A stretch of 64,000 nucleotides of DNA from Branchiostoma floridae (GCF_000003815.2 NW_023365758.1:99980-163979); one strand, 5' to 3'; numbered from the stretch's first letter, positions 30,091-40,780 are shown. Made by a program: numbers and translations. Notes: generated by a model not told the origin, from the sequence alone.

Positions 30091-30485
30091 AGTGGTGCGT
30101 ACCTAAAGCCCGGACTTGGAATTGGACATAAAAATGTTTAGGTCCAAGTCCAAAAAAAAACTAAATGTCCGGACTTGCAAAAAGCTATCTGTCACTTATA
30201 TCCCTTTTCTTTTTCTAAACCATCTAAAACCTTCCATAGACAGTGAAATTTGCATTGGAAAAAGCCAAAAACATTTTGTGTTTATACTGGCTGTATATAA
30301 GTTGCATGTATTTTTCACATTGGTCATTGCATTTCAGTTCATGCTAACATGCAATTTTATATGCACCATCCCCCCTCCCCCTCAAAAAAGAAAACTTTCT
30401 AGCGCACATAATACGCAAGTATGGGTTCAGGTCCGGACTTTTAAATCCGGACCTGAACCTGAATATGAGTTTAGGTACGCACCCA
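30091..30485. mobile_element. Short inverted-repeat element inside the LINE remnant
   Basis: About 395 bp with imperfect terminal inverted repeats (GTGGTGCGTACCTAAA and TTTAGGTACGCACCCA), flanked by direct repeats TAGTTACAGTT (30080-30090 and 30486-30496). It is absent from the paralogous copy B. Internal CCGGACTT/AAGTCCGG motifs make it strongly self-complementary. Confidence 0.75.
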
Positions 30486-30623
30486 TAGTTACAGTTCAAC
30501 AGGGGTGAAGACACTGAAGAATGGGATCCTGTCTGGACCTTTCATGATTTTGAACACCTGGATCATCTGCAGCCTGTATTCCAAGGATGGAAGTTTGAGT
30601 CTCTGAAGTTTGGAACTGTAAGG

Positions 30624-30755
30624 GTTTTAACACCTTTATTTACAGTTCAAGTTTATGTTTCAGTTCAAGTACAATGGGTAGATACATGTTTCAGTTCACG
30701 TACATTGGGCACATATTTCAGTTCAGGTACAATGGGTAGAACTGGAACTGTAAGG
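30624..30755. repeat. 132-bp insertion or local expansion with internal repeats
   Basis: Bounded by TGGAACTGTAAGG (30611-30623 and 30743-30755) and absent from copy B. It contains three versions of TTTCAGTTCA...ACA/ATTGGG. Could be a tiny mobile element or a slippage product. Confidence 0.5.
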
Positions 30756-31261
30756 TAGTACTCTGAGCGTAGGGATCATATTTGTGGCCCTTCTCTGTGC
30801 CTTTTCCAAGTCTTGCTTGCTCGTCTTGTAGTGTGGAGCCCAGATGACATTACCATATTCCAAGCGTGGTCTATTTGTACTTATATGTTGCAATAAAAAA
30901 TGTGATAAGTTTACGTATTTCCTTTAGAGGTGTAAAATAAACAAACAAATACACATAAAGACAAGCCCATGACAATTTTTGAAAGCGTTGTATTATGTTT
31001 TATGTCATACCTGTGACGCGAAAACGTTCGATACGGGTGTTCCGGACCGGGCCATAACTTCTGTATCGCACACGTTCGAAAGGCGTATCACACAGGCTTT
31101 CTTCGAGTAAATCGAACCATTTCGAGCGAGCCGTGTGCGGCACGGTTGGCAATTCGATTCGGACGTTGGAACATTGCTGTTGCAGCACTTTTTGTTCGAG
31201 GGCATCAAATTTGTTCAACTTCTGGCGCATTTCGCATCAAAACATGGGTTTTCTCAGGTGG

Positions 31262-31423
31262 GCATGACATAAATAAAATACAACACGGTGTATTCCGCAT
31301 CACCCTCGGTCCCAGCCCTCCCGCGGGTCGGATCACCCTCGGCCGTCGGGCGATCCGACCCGCGGTCGGGCTTGTACCTCGGGTGATATGGAATACACCG
31401 TGCTGTATTCTATATTTATAGCA
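31262..31423. mobile_element. Hairpin MITE-like element
   Basis: Ends are complementary over about 40 bases: ATACAACACGGTGTATTCCG on the left and GGAATACACCGTGCTGTATT on the right. The centre holds GGGTCGGATCACC and its complement. GC-rich in AT-rich surroundings, no ORF. It could form a long hairpin RNA. Confidence 0.75.
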
Positions 31424-31462
31424 GGGTTAAGGTATTCTATGTTGATTCTAGATTGAATATTA

Positions 31463-31624
31463 TGGGGTAATGAGGTATACGTTTGACCTTCGACCTCCGG
31501 AGAGCTGAAAGGTCAGCTTGCCTGTCCGCCATTTTGATTTGATGTCGTATCACGGACAAGATTCCGTTGTTTCTAGTTTGGCCGTTTTCAAGACGATTCC
31601 ACACATTACCAACTAGAATAGAAG
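31463..31624 (+). promoter_or_regulatory. ZF7 promoter and non-coding exon 1
   Basis: Module copy 7: GGGGTAATGAGG, CGTTTGACCTTCGACCTCC, GAAAGGTCAG, GTCCGCCATTTTG (YY1-like core 31528-31536), donor AGAAG/GTAAGAC; the exon 3' end is shortened by about 15 bases. Confidence 0.75.
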
Positions 31625-31828
31625 GTAAGACATTTGTTAACTGTCTATCTACTCTTCGGATGCTAATTTTCTTGTACTTTACGAACAAAGGTTTCTTTCT
31701 GGAAGTCAGTGATCGAGGGGGAGGGGGGCTATGACTTATCGCCGTCGATAATGACTAACAGATGAAAATGGCACACTTGCATTTGCCTGGGGGCGTAGGA
31801 AGTCTCTTGCTAATTTGTTTCACGTGTG

Positions 31829-31880
<52 letters not shown>

Positions 31881-32116
31881 GGTGCATTTCTGTGTGTCAT
31901 TATATATGTATGTACAGGTGTGCACATGTGTGTGTATGCGTTTGTCAGATCTAGGATATAGACTACACCTTGTTGTATTCCATACGGATAGAGTAGCGTA
32001 GATATGTTACTGTTCCAGTACATGGACGGAAAATGTAGCATGGGAATGTGTTTTATATTCCATGAAGGTATGCAGGTATGAAGTTCTAATTTTGGAGGAT
32101 TTATTGTACTTTTCAG
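31625..32116 (+). other. ZF7 intron 1 with (TG)n
   Basis: GAGGGGGAGGGGGGC near 31716-31730. A long (TG)n tract at 31824-31877. Acceptor ACTTTTCAG ends at 32116. Confidence 0.65.
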
Positions 32117-32118
32117 AA

Positions 32119-32835
32119 ATGGACGAGAGATGCGGTGAGGTCGCTATGGACGATCTGTCAACTGTTCACCCTGGGGACGAGACAAGCAGCATCGAGAAGT
32201 TAGACACGGGAAGGCAGCTGAACAGAGAAGAGGACATTCCATGCGAGGAAACGTGCGGGGTAAAGTCTGACAACCCTGCACAAGTTAAAGCAAAGCAGAC
32301 GGACAGGCTTGTGGTGAAACGTGCTGTCGATAAACGCTTTGTGTGTACGGAGTGTGACTATAGGACTGCCTCAAAGGCTAACCTAGTAAAGCACACCAGA
32401 ACACATACTGGTGAGAAACCTTATAAATGTGAACAGTGCGACTATTCTGCTGCACAGAAAGGTACTTTAGGCCTTCACCTTACTAAGCACACCGGAGAAA
32501 AGCCATTTATGTGTGGACAGTGTGGATACAGGACTGCTAACAGGTCTTACTTATCCGTTCATATGAGATCACATACAGGTGTGAAACCCTATAAATGCGA
32601 CCTGTGTGACTATTCTGCTGCACAGAAAGGCCATTTAGACGACCACAGGGCTAGACACACCGGAGAGAAGCCCTTCATGTGTGGTGAGTGCGGATACAGA
32701 ACTGATCGCAAGTCTAACCTATCCCGGCATATGAGAAAACATACAGGCGAGAAGCCCTACAAGTGTGACCAGTGCGACTATTCTTCTATAGACAAAAGGC
32801 GTCTAAAGAAGCACCTGGACAAACACACTTCTTAG
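32119..32835 (+). CDS. ZF7: C2H2 zinc-finger protein, 6 fingers
   Basis: 238 residues from the exon-edge ATG (MDERCGEVAMDDLSTVHPGD), the shortest intact member. N-terminal segment residues 1-72, then six complete fingers: RFVCTECDYRTASKANLVKH, CEQCDYSAAQKGTLGLH, CGQCGYRTANRSYLSVH, CDLCDYSAAQKGHLDDH, CGECGYRTDRKSNLSRH and the terminal CDQCDYSSIDKRRLKKH. Strict A/B alternation and TGEKP/TGVKP linkers. No disabling change is seen, so this is a good example of the minimal gene. Expected nuclear DNA-binding protein with unknown target. Confidence 0.88.
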   Translation: MDERCGEVAMDDLSTVHPGDETSSIEKLDTGRQLNREEDIPCEETCGVKSDNPAQVKAKQTDRLVVKRAVDKRFVCTECDYRTASKANLVKHTRTHTGEKPYKCEQCDYSAAQKGTLGLHLTKHTGEKPFMCGQCGYRTANRSYLSVHMRSHTGVKPYKCDLCDYSAAQKGHLDDHRARHTGEKPFMCGECGYRTDRKSNLSRHMRKHTGEKPYKCDQCDYSSIDKRRLKKHLDKHTS

Positions 32836-33419
32836 GGACATAGTTTGCAAGTTAATGATAGTAGAATTATTACTAACCCCGTGCAGTTAGTTTGACCGAG
32901 GAGGTTTGTTTTCCTCTTCCTCTAGTCGTTCTTGCCAGGTGGACCTGTAGCTTGAGTTTGTGCGCTCTTGTTACTGTCTATTCAACAGGGGTGAAGAAAC
33001 TGCGGACCGGGATCCTGTTAAACCTTTCATGATTTTGAACAGCTGGATCATGCCCCCTCTCTACCGCCGTTATTCCAAGAATCAAAGTTTGAGTCTCTGA
33101 ACTCTGCAACTGTAAGGTAGTTCTCTGAGAGTAGGGATCATATTTGTGGCCCTTCTCTGTACCTTTTCCAAGTCTTACGTATACTTGCCCGTCTTGTAGT
33201 GTGGACCCCAGATGACATTGCCATATTCCAAGTGTTGTCTATTTGTACTTATATGTTGTAATAAAAAATCTCAATCAAGTGATAAGTTTACTTAAATTTC
33301 CTTTAGAGGTGTAAAATAAACAAAGAAATAAAGACAAGTCCTGAACAATTTTGAAAGCGTTGTATCATGTTATATTAGCAGAGTAAAGATATTCTAGATT
33401 GATTATAGATTGAATATTA
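32836..33419 (-). mobile_element. ZF7 3' flank with CR1-like LINE remnant, copy B
   Basis: 32890-33245 on the minus strand contains LEYGNVIWGPHYKTGKY and a KVQRR motif, the duplicate of copy A but without the two inserts. 33250-33400 (CTTTAGAGGTGTAAAATAA, GAAAGCGTTGTAT) matches 30880-30995, showing the whole ZF7-to-ZF8 spacer is a tandem duplicate of the ZF6-to-ZF7 spacer. Confidence 0.7.
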
Positions 33420-33592
33420 TGGGGTAATCAGGTATACGTTTAACCTTTGACCTCCGGAGATCTGAAAGGTCAACTTGCCTGTCCGCCATTTTGATTTGAC
33501 GTAGTATCACGTACAAGATTCCGTTGTTCCTAGTTTGGCCGTTTCCAAGCAATTCGACACATTACCAACTAATTAGCACCATAAAATGGAAG
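33420..33592 (+). promoter_or_regulatory. ZF8 promoter and non-coding exon 1
   Basis: Module copy 8: GGGGTAATCAGG, CGTTTAACCTTTGACCTCC, GAAAGGTCAA, GTCCGCCATTTTG (YY1-like core 33485-33493), donor GGAAG/GTAAGAC. Closest to the ZF7 copy. Confidence 0.75.
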
Positions 33593-33832
33593 GTAAGACA
33601 TTTGTTGACTGTCTATCTACTCTTCGTCTACTAATTTGTACTTTACAAACAAAGGTTTTCTTCTGGACGGTCAGTGATCGATAAGGGGAGGGGGGCTGTG
33701 TTGTTAGTTTTGGCCATCAATAAATTACTAGTATGATGAAAATATGACTAACTGTTATAATGGCACAGTTGATATATTTACCTGGGGGCGTAGGAGGTCT
33801 CGTTCTAGTTTGCTTCACGTGTGTGTGTGTCA

Positions 33833-33884
<52 letters not shown>

Positions 33885-34117
33885 GTATTTGTGCATTATT
33901 CTGTGTCACTTTGTGTATATATAACGTATTTGTGCATGTGTGTGTGTGTGTGTGTGTGATCTATTTTTTACAGACCACTCCTTGTTGTATTCCATGTAAA
34001 TAGAGTAGAGTAGATATGTTACTGTTCCAGTAAACGGCAGATAAAGATAGCATGTGAATTTTTTTTTTTAAATCTTCCATGAAGTTCCAATTTTGGAGGT
34101 TTTATTGTTCTTTTCAG
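33593..34117 (+). other. ZF8 intron 1 with (TG)n tracts
   Basis: AAGGGGAGGGGGGC near 33684-33697. (TG)n at 33834-33876 and 33938-33958. Acceptor TCTTTTCAG ends at 34117. Confidence 0.65.
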
Positions 34118-34119
34118 AA

Positions 34120-35787
34120 ATGGACAAGAAAAGCGGTGAGGTCGCTTTGGACAATCTGTCGACTGTTCATCATGGGGACAAGACAAGCAGCATCGATAAA
34201 TTAGACACGGGAAGGCAGCACAACAAGGAAAAGGACATTCCACGCGAGGAAACAGGCGGAGTAGAATCTGTCGACCATCCTCCAGCACAGGGCCTAACAA
34301 AGCAGACGGACAGGCTTGCGGTGAAACGCACTGTGGACAGTCGTGACTATAGCACTGCCTCGAAGGCTAAACTAGTAAGACACACAAGAAAACATACAGG
34401 CGAGAAGCCCTATAAATGTGGCCAGTGCGACTATTCTGCTGCACAGAAATGTACTTTAGACCGACACCTGACTAAACACACCGGCGAAAAGCCCTACATG
34501 TGTGGGGAGTGCGGATTCCGAACGGCTGCCAGGTATTCCTTAACCGTACATATGAGATCACACACAGGTGAGAAACCTTACAAGTGCGATCAGTGCAACT
34601 ATTCTGCTGCACAGAAAGGAGATTTAAACTCACACAAGGCTACACACACCGGAGAAAAACCCTACATGTGTGGGGAGTGCGGATACAGGACGGCTGTCAG
34701 GTCTAACCTAACCGTACATATGAGAACACATACAGGTGTGAAACCTTACAAGTGTGACCAGTGTGACTATTCTGCTACAGGGAAAAGCGGTTTAGACAAA
34801 CACAAGGCTAAACACACCGGAGAAAAACCCTTCATGTGTGGAGAGTGCGGGTACAGAACTGCTCAAAGGTGTCACCTATCCCGGCATATGACAACACATA
34901 CAGGCGAGAAAAGCTACAAATGTGACCAGTACGACTATTCTGTTACAGACAAAAGGACTGTGGACAGACGTGACTTTAGGACTGCCGCAAAGGCTAAACT
35001 GTTAAGACACACAAGAAAACATACAGGCGAGAAGCCCTACAAATGTGGCCAGTGCGACTATTCTGCTGCACAGAAATGTACTTTAGACCGACACATGACT
35101 AAACACACCGGAGAAAAGCCATTTATGTGTGGACAGTGTGGATATAGAACGGCTTACAAGGACGCCTTAACTGTACATATGAGAAGACATACAGGTGTAA
35201 AACTTTTTAAGTGTGACCAGTGCACGTTTTCTGCTGTGGCAAAAGGCGAGTTAGACCAACACATGACTAAACACACCGGAGAAAAACCCTTCATGTGTGG
35301 AGAATGCGGATTCCGAACGGCTGCCAGATATTCCTTAACCGTACATATGAGATCACACACAGGTGACAAACCTTACAAGTGCGATCAGTGTGACTATTCT
35401 GCTACAAAGAAAGCAAATTTAGACTCACACATGGCTAAACACACCAGAGAAAAACGTTTCGTGTGTGTTGAGTGTGGATACAGGACGGCTCACAGGTCTA
35501 ACCTAACCGTACATATGAGAACACATACAGGTGTGAAACCTTACAAGTGTGACCAGTGCGACTTTTCTGCTAAAAAGAAAAGCGGTTTAGACCAGCACAT
35601 GGCTACACACACCGGAGAAAAACCCTTCATGTGTGGAGAGTGCGGGTACAGAACTGCTCAAAGGTGCCACCTGTCCCGGCATATGGCAACACATACAGGC
35701 GAGAAACGTTACAAATGTGACGAGTGCGACTATTCTGTTACAGACAAAAGGCATCTAAAGAAACACCTGGACAAACACACGCCTTAG
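34120..35787 (+). CDS. ZF8: C2H2 zinc-finger protein, 15 fingers, internal duplication
   Basis: 555 residues from the exon-edge ATG. The array is two concatenated copies of a gene body. Unit 1 begins RTVDSRDYSTASKAKLVRH (a first finger that has lost its cysteines), runs through six good fingers and reaches the terminal-type finger CDQYDYSVTDKR (second cysteine replaced by Y). This is joined directly to RTVDRRDFRTAAKAKLLRH, a second copy of the same cysteine-less start. Unit 2 has nine good fingers and the proper end CDECDYSVTDKRHLKKH. The two starts lie 627 bases apart (34330 and 34957). An unequal crossover at the KR of TDKR and VKR explains the fusion. Unit 2 has an extra two-finger block (CGQCGYRTAYKDALTVH, CDQCTFSAVAKGELDQH). 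Confidence 0.87.
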   Translation: MDKKSGEVALDNLSTVHHGDKTSSIDKLDTGRQHNKEKDIPREETGGVESVDHPPAQGLTKQTDRLAVKRTVDSRDYSTASKAKLVRHTRKHTGEKPYKCGQCDYSAAQKCTLDRHLTKHTGEKPYMCGECGFRTAARYSLTVHMRSHTGEKPYKCDQCNYSAAQKGDLNSHKATHTGEKPYMCGECGYRTAVRSNLTVHMRTHTGVKPYKCDQCDYSATGKSGLDKHKAKHTGEKPFMCGECGYRTAQRCHLSRHMTTHTGEKSYKCDQYDYSVTDKRTVDRRDFRTAAKAKLLRHTRKHTGEKPYKCGQCDYSAAQKCTLDRHMTKHTGEKPFMCGQCGYRTAYKDALTVHMRRHTGVKLFKCDQCTFSAVAKGELDQHMTKHTGEKPFMCGECGFRTAARYSLTVHMRSHTGDKPYKCDQCDYSATKKANLDSHMAKHTREKRFVCVECGYRTAHRSNLTVHMRTHTGVKPYKCDQCDFSAKKKSGLDQHMATHTGEKPFMCGECGYRTAQRCHLSRHMATHTGEKRYKCDECDYSVTDKRHLKKHLDKHTP

Positions 35788-36611
35788 GGACACAGTTTGC
35801 AAGTGTGTACACAGGACGGTCGGCAGGTCTAACGTTTAAAAATAATATAGGTAAAGACTCAAAACCCAACTGTGATCAGAGCTATCTTTCTGCTTCATAG
35901 GAAAGATATGTATACCTGCGCATGCACTGCACCTGCAATGATGAAAATAAAATAAAAGATAAAAATCTACATGTTTGTGGACTGTGAGTTTACCGATACA
36001 AACCTTATATTTAGTCGCAGCTAGAGAGGCTAACGCCGCTTAGACGTGCATCCAATTTTAAATCATAGTGATCTGGAATTTCAGTTTTGCCGGTTCCTTC
36101 CCGTTTAAGTCTCACGCCGCCTGTTCATATCTATTAATCTAGCTGCTGTTTTGAGCATACTGAGATAGCGTACGCCACTATCTGATGGAAATACATGTAT
36201 TATATAATGTTCACATCAGCAGCTAAAATGATATATATTAGCTTAACAAGCTTACGGAGACACGTGTATTCTATATCCATTGATATATCACTGCTGCAAT
36301 GACGAATTGATGCATATAGTATAGTAGCTGAAAATAGTAGCTTAACTAGCTAAATATCGATATAACACAATTATAACAAGTGTTATGCACTGAAAGATGA
36401 AGCGATTTAGAGTAGCGTCGACTGATCCCATAGTCCCTTAAGAGAAGCAAAATAAAAACATAATTATGCAAATATTTGACGGACAACCATCGTTTAATTG
36501 GTCGCTTTCCTAATTGGAAGGCTATCATAGGTTCAACTGCCAAGTCAAGAGCAGGTTTGAATGCGTTGTATTCGCAGAGAATTAAGTTACGTCGTTATTA
36601 TTGGTTGACAA
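35788..36611. other. ZF8 3' flank with fossil fingers
   Basis: 35805-36010 carries family relics (GTAAAGACTCAAAACCCAAC, GGACTGTGAGTTTACCGA). 36055-36190 matches 29755-29890 after ZF6. The remainder is AT-rich. A minus-strand frame at 36346-36543 has no recognisable similarity and is not called. Confidence 0.5.
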
Positions 36612-36789
36612 TATGGGGTAATCGGGTATATAAACTTTAACCCTTCACCTCTACATCACTGGGTCAGTTTGCCAATCCACCATTTTGATTTGTCGGCGTG
36701 TCCCGCGCACTATTCCTTTGCTTCCAGTTTGGCCGTTTTCAAGACAATAATATACACATTAGCAATTATTCAACACCATCAACCGGAAG
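36612..36789 (+). promoter_or_regulatory. ZF9 promoter and non-coding exon 1
   Basis: Module copy 9: GGGGTAATCGGG, AAACTTTAACCCTTCACCTC, GGGTCAG, CCACCATTTTG (36677-36687; first base of the YY1-like core changed), donor CCGGAAG/GTAGGAC. The half-sites are the most diverged among the non-pseudogene copies. Confidence 0.65.
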
Positions 36790-38689
36790 GTAGGACATCT
36801 GTTAACATTTTGTCCACTCTACGACTGCTAATTCTCTTGTCAAATGTTTCTTTCTGGAAGCCATTGATCGGTTTCTAAGGGGAGATGGGGGGGTGAGATT
36901 TAGTCATGTAGACAATGACTAACAAATCATGCCACTCCTTGGATTAAACAATTCTGAACTAGAGTTCCACGAACACATACCTTTGCCAAATAAAGCAGGT
37001 TTGTTATGTAGAATGATGTCTGAGACATAAATGTGTTACTCATAACATTTTATTTCATATGCCCGGAGTTGGTTCATAACATTTCGCCATTGCTTATACA
37101 AATTAGATCCCTATTTACATAATGATATTAAATTGTATCAAGCATCACTTCAGCTATCAGCATACCAAAAATCATGATGATCCTTTCATCCCTTCTTGAC
37201 TTATTCTCTTTCAAAGTAGGAAACTAAACCGGCTCCTGCAGTTCAAGAAAAGACCTTACCGGACCCAAACATACACCTCTTACTCTCTGCCATCTTTCTC
37301 AGTTCCATATGTGTCAAGTTTGAAAGTCCTATCACGGAATGCAGTGGATTTATCAACTTTCCGCATTAATTATGCAAATTAGCTGTTTATTTATATAATT
37401 GATATCTCATTATGTAAGATTGTACTTAGGATATCTACATACCAAAAATCATGACGATCCGTCAACATGTTCATATTTTGCCATTAATTATGCAAATGAG
37501 ATCATCATCTGCATAATTAATATGTATAGATATTTCTTTCTCAGCTACAAGTGTGACAAGTTTGAAATTCCTATAAAGGAATGCAGTGGATTTACAAACT
37601 TCCCTCATTAATTATGCAAATTAGCTGTCGATTTGCATAATTAGAATCCCATCATGTAAGTCTTCCCTTTGGCTATCTACATACCAAAAATCATGACGAT
37701 CCGTCAACACGTTTATATTTTCTCATTAATTATGCAAATGAGGTCATCATTTGCATAATTAATATGCATTGATATCTCTCTCTTTCTCATCTATATATGT
37801 GACAAGTTTGAAAGGCCTATCATGAAATGCAGTGGATTTATAAACTTTCCTCATTAATTATGCAAATAAGATACTGATTTGCATATGTAGTATTTCATAA
37901 TGTACATTGTTACTTGGGCTATCTACAAACCAAAAATCGTGACGATCCATCAACACGTTCTCGAGTTATTCTCGTCCAAAGTTTGAAAGGAAATCGGCGA
38001 CTGCAGTTCCAAACAAGCCGCTAGGGGGTCCAAACTTAAAGTACTTACTCTCTGCCCCAAGGGCTACCTACCACTCAAAAATCATAACCACAGCATGTCC
38101 AGAACACGAGATATCAAAAATTGAGGTTCTGCTGCAGTACCTTAGCAAGCCGCTAGGGGGCCCATTATCGAACTTGACCTTCGTTTTCCCGACCCCTATC
38201 CACCTACCAAATATCATCGGGATCCATCCAAGGCTTCTCGAGTTATGCTGTTAACACACACACAGACAGACACACAGACCCACAAGCCTAAAACATAACC
38301 TTAGCCATTCTGGCAAAGGTAATAATTTGTCCTGGGGGTGTCTTGCTAAGTTGTCTGGGGATGAAGGAGGTCTCTTGCTAATTTGTTTCACGTGTGTATG
38401 TGTGGTATGTGTGTGTCCGTGTGTGTGTGTATGTGTGCGTGTTTGTGTCCGTGTGTGTGTACGTATGTATGTGTATATATGTGCGTGCATTTCTTTGTGG
38501 ATACAGCGTGTATTTGTGCATGTGTGTTCCGTTGTGTGTGCGTGTATTGTATTCCATATGAGAGTAGAGAATAGAGGAAATATATTCCTGTTCCAGGACA
38601 ACAAGGCGGGTAAAGATAGCACGGGAATGTTTTTTTTTAATCTTCCATGCATGAAATTCCAATTTTTGAGGATTTATTGTTCTTTTCAG
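36790..38689 (+). other. ZF9 intron 1, longest in the cluster
   Basis: 1.9 kb. Holds an AAGGGGAGATGGGGGGG run near 36878-36894, a large AT-rich tandem repeat (37080-38280, separate entry), a (TG)n-rich part at 38390-38545, and acceptor TTCTTTTCAG at 38689. Confidence 0.6.
37080..38320. repeat. AT-rich dispersed repeat with 245-bp tandem units and octamer motifs
   Basis: About 2.7 units of roughly 245 bp (starting near 37312, 37553 and 37799) share GACAAGTTTGAAA, ATGCAGTGGATTTA, CATTAATTATGCAAAT, CATACCAAAAATCATGACG and GATCCGTCAACA. ATGCAAAT (POU/Oct octamer) and its complement ATTTGCAT recur in opposed pairs. The 3' part (GCCGCTAGGGGGCCC, CCTACCAAATATCATCGGG, GAGTTATGCTGTTAACACAC) is the full form of the CA-rich tail found upstream of ZF1-ZF5. 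Confidence 0.75.
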
Positions 38690-38691
38690 AA

Positions 38692-39436
38692 ATGGGCGAC
38701 AGAAGCGGTGAGGTCACTATGGACCATCTGTCGACTGTTCACCCTGAGGACGAGGCTAACAGCAGTAAGACATTAGACAAGGGAAGGCAGCAAAACAAAG
38801 AGGAAACGTGCGGGGTAAACTCTGACAATCATGTACAAGTTCCTACCAAGCAGTCGGACAGGTCTGCGGCGAAACGTACTGTGGATAAACGGTTTTCGTG
38901 TTCGGAATGTGACTATAGGGCAGCCTTTAGGTCCAAGCTATTGATACACACAAGAAAACATACCGGCGAGAAACCCTATAAATGCGACCAGTGCGACTAT
39001 TCTGCTGCACAGAAAGGAAATTTAGACCAACACATGGTTAAACACACCGGAGAAAAACCCTACCTGTGTCAAGAGTGCGGATACAGGACGGCTGACAGGT
39101 CTAGACTATCCGTACATATGAAAACACATACAGGTATGAAACCCTACAAGTGTATCCACACATATGAGAAAACACACAGGTTTGAAACCTTACACGTGTG
39201 ACCAGTGCACATTTTCTGCTAGGACGAAATGCACTTTAGACCGACACATGGCTAAACACACAGGAGAAAAACCCTTCATGTGTGGTGAGTGCGGATACAG
39301 GACGGCTGCCAGGTCTTCCTTAACCGTACATATGAGAACACATACAGGTGTGAAGCCTTATAAATGTGACCAGTGCGACTATTCTGCTACAAAGAAAATC
39401 TATTTAACCAAGCACTTGGCGGAACACGCTTCTTAG
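38692..39436 (+). pseudogene. ZF9: zinc-finger gene broken by one frameshifting deletion
   Basis: Frame 1 (38692-39201, 169 residues) has the usual N-terminal segment and three good fingers (RFSCSECDYRAAFRSKLLIH, CDQCDYSAAQKGNLDQH, CQECGYRTADRSRLSVH). It then derails after HTGMKPYKC at about 39152. The following bases in another frame read HMRKHTGLKPYTC and three more good fingers to CDQCDYSATKKIYLTKH and a normal stop at 39436. A deletion that removed most of about two fingers and was not a multiple of three explains this. A truncated three-finger protein could still be made. An assembly error cannot be excluded. Confidence 0.8.
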
Positions 39437-40780
39437 CGATACATTTGACAAGTGCAGACACAGGGTGGTTGAAAAATCTTACGTATCCAGAACACGCACA
39501 AAATACAGATGAACACTATCAAATCAAATGCGATAAGTCCGGCATTTCTGTTTCACAGAAATGTAGCTAATAAATACACATGGTCAAATACGCTGTAGTT
39601 TATGAATACACCAATCCTACATGTGTGATGAGTGCGGATTCACCGGGATGGAACTTTCGTATACGTAGTTGCATAGCTAAAAAGCCGTATATCAGTACCC
39701 ACTATGTTCTAAATCATTGTCGATATACTCCTAGTTTTGCGATAAACCACTTCCTTTTTGTTCAGACCAATGACGTTATTAACGCCCGTTGTACGCTAGA
39801 CCTTGTACATATTGTATGCTTTAACATGATAGAAACATTCTGTATTATATGCATGCCAATAAGCAGTTACACTTACTTATTTTGGAAATCATATCCAGTT
39901 GCTTGAGTAACTGCTTTTTGGCGTATCTTATCACCTGGTTGTCTAACCTTCATTGACGTATTAAACTGTATGTTATTTCTGTAATAAAGAATTGATACGG
40001 ATATTACTGACTGAAAATCCTAGCTTATAGGTATCCAAACGTCGATTTAACACCATGTCTTTGACTTTCTACTTTATTTCTTTGTTACATTCTAAGCGAA
40101 GGGTTGTTACTTTTATCATTATAGCCTTCTGATAATTTACATCACAATGATAAAGTTCGTTCAACCCAACTTTGCTTTCCGTGATGTTTATCCAGATCAA
40201 ATGTAACGAGAAAGCATCCTGTTATTCAACTAAATCACTTTTGCATATCATATCATCGCTAGAATAAAATAATTGTTCTCCAAGAGATCTCTGCAGTGTC
40301 ACTGACGAAAGACATGGAATGGTGTCTGAAACGTCTGACCTTTTTCAAAATCATATCCAGTTGCTTGAGTAACTGCTTTATAGCGTACATAACTTTATAG
40401 TATACATAAGTCGAGTCGTTGTGGACCTTGCGTTAGCACTTGCACGACTGGGATATGCCTAAATAATTGCAAAGTCCAAAACACTCTTTGAAAGAAAATA
40501 CTAATTATGTATTTATTTGTTTATTCTATAAGATTTTTATTCATTTATATTATAAGTCAATTATATTATAAGTCATATTATTTTCCAAATACAGTGGAAC
40601 GCATGGCGGAACAGGTGTTTCTTGTTAGAAGACACCTTTTTCAAGGCCGCTACACCGAAAATATAGTACTCTACTCTACTCTACTCTACTATGTTCACAT
40701 GGATTTCCTTTAGAGGTGTAAAACCGGCAAAGTTTAACAAACAAATAGAATTGAAAGGGTTTACATAGGTTAGAACATTA
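39437..40780. other. ZF9 3' flank (ancestral, uninserted form)
   Basis: Homologous to the flanks after ZF11 and ZF12, but lacks the insertions found there: ACAAAATACA occurs once at 39498-39507, ATCAGTACCCACTAT once at 39691-39705, and AACGAGAAAGCAT once near 40206. 39590-39660 contains the finger relic (CATGTGTGATGAGTGCGG, ATTCACCGGGATGGAAC). (CTACT)n at 40669-40690. It leads directly into the ZF10 promoter. Confidence 0.65.

Larger units (their letters stand above)
30020..30880 (-). mobile_element. CR1-like LINE C-terminal remnant, copy A, with two later insertions
   Basis: On the minus strand 30770-30870 reads LEYGNVIWAPHYKTSKQDLE then KAQRRAT, a hallmark of the RT thumb in CR1/jockey-group LINEs. 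30500-30620 reads LEYRLQMIQVFKIMKG. Copy B at 32890-33245 has the same remnant without the inserts at 30091-30485 and 30624-30755. The remnant predates duplication of the ZF6/ZF7 flank. Confidence 0.75.

Noticed and set aside
37312-37970. CRISPR-like array
   Set aside because: Units are about 245 bp, AT-rich and contiguous without spacers. Eukaryotic dispersed repeat.
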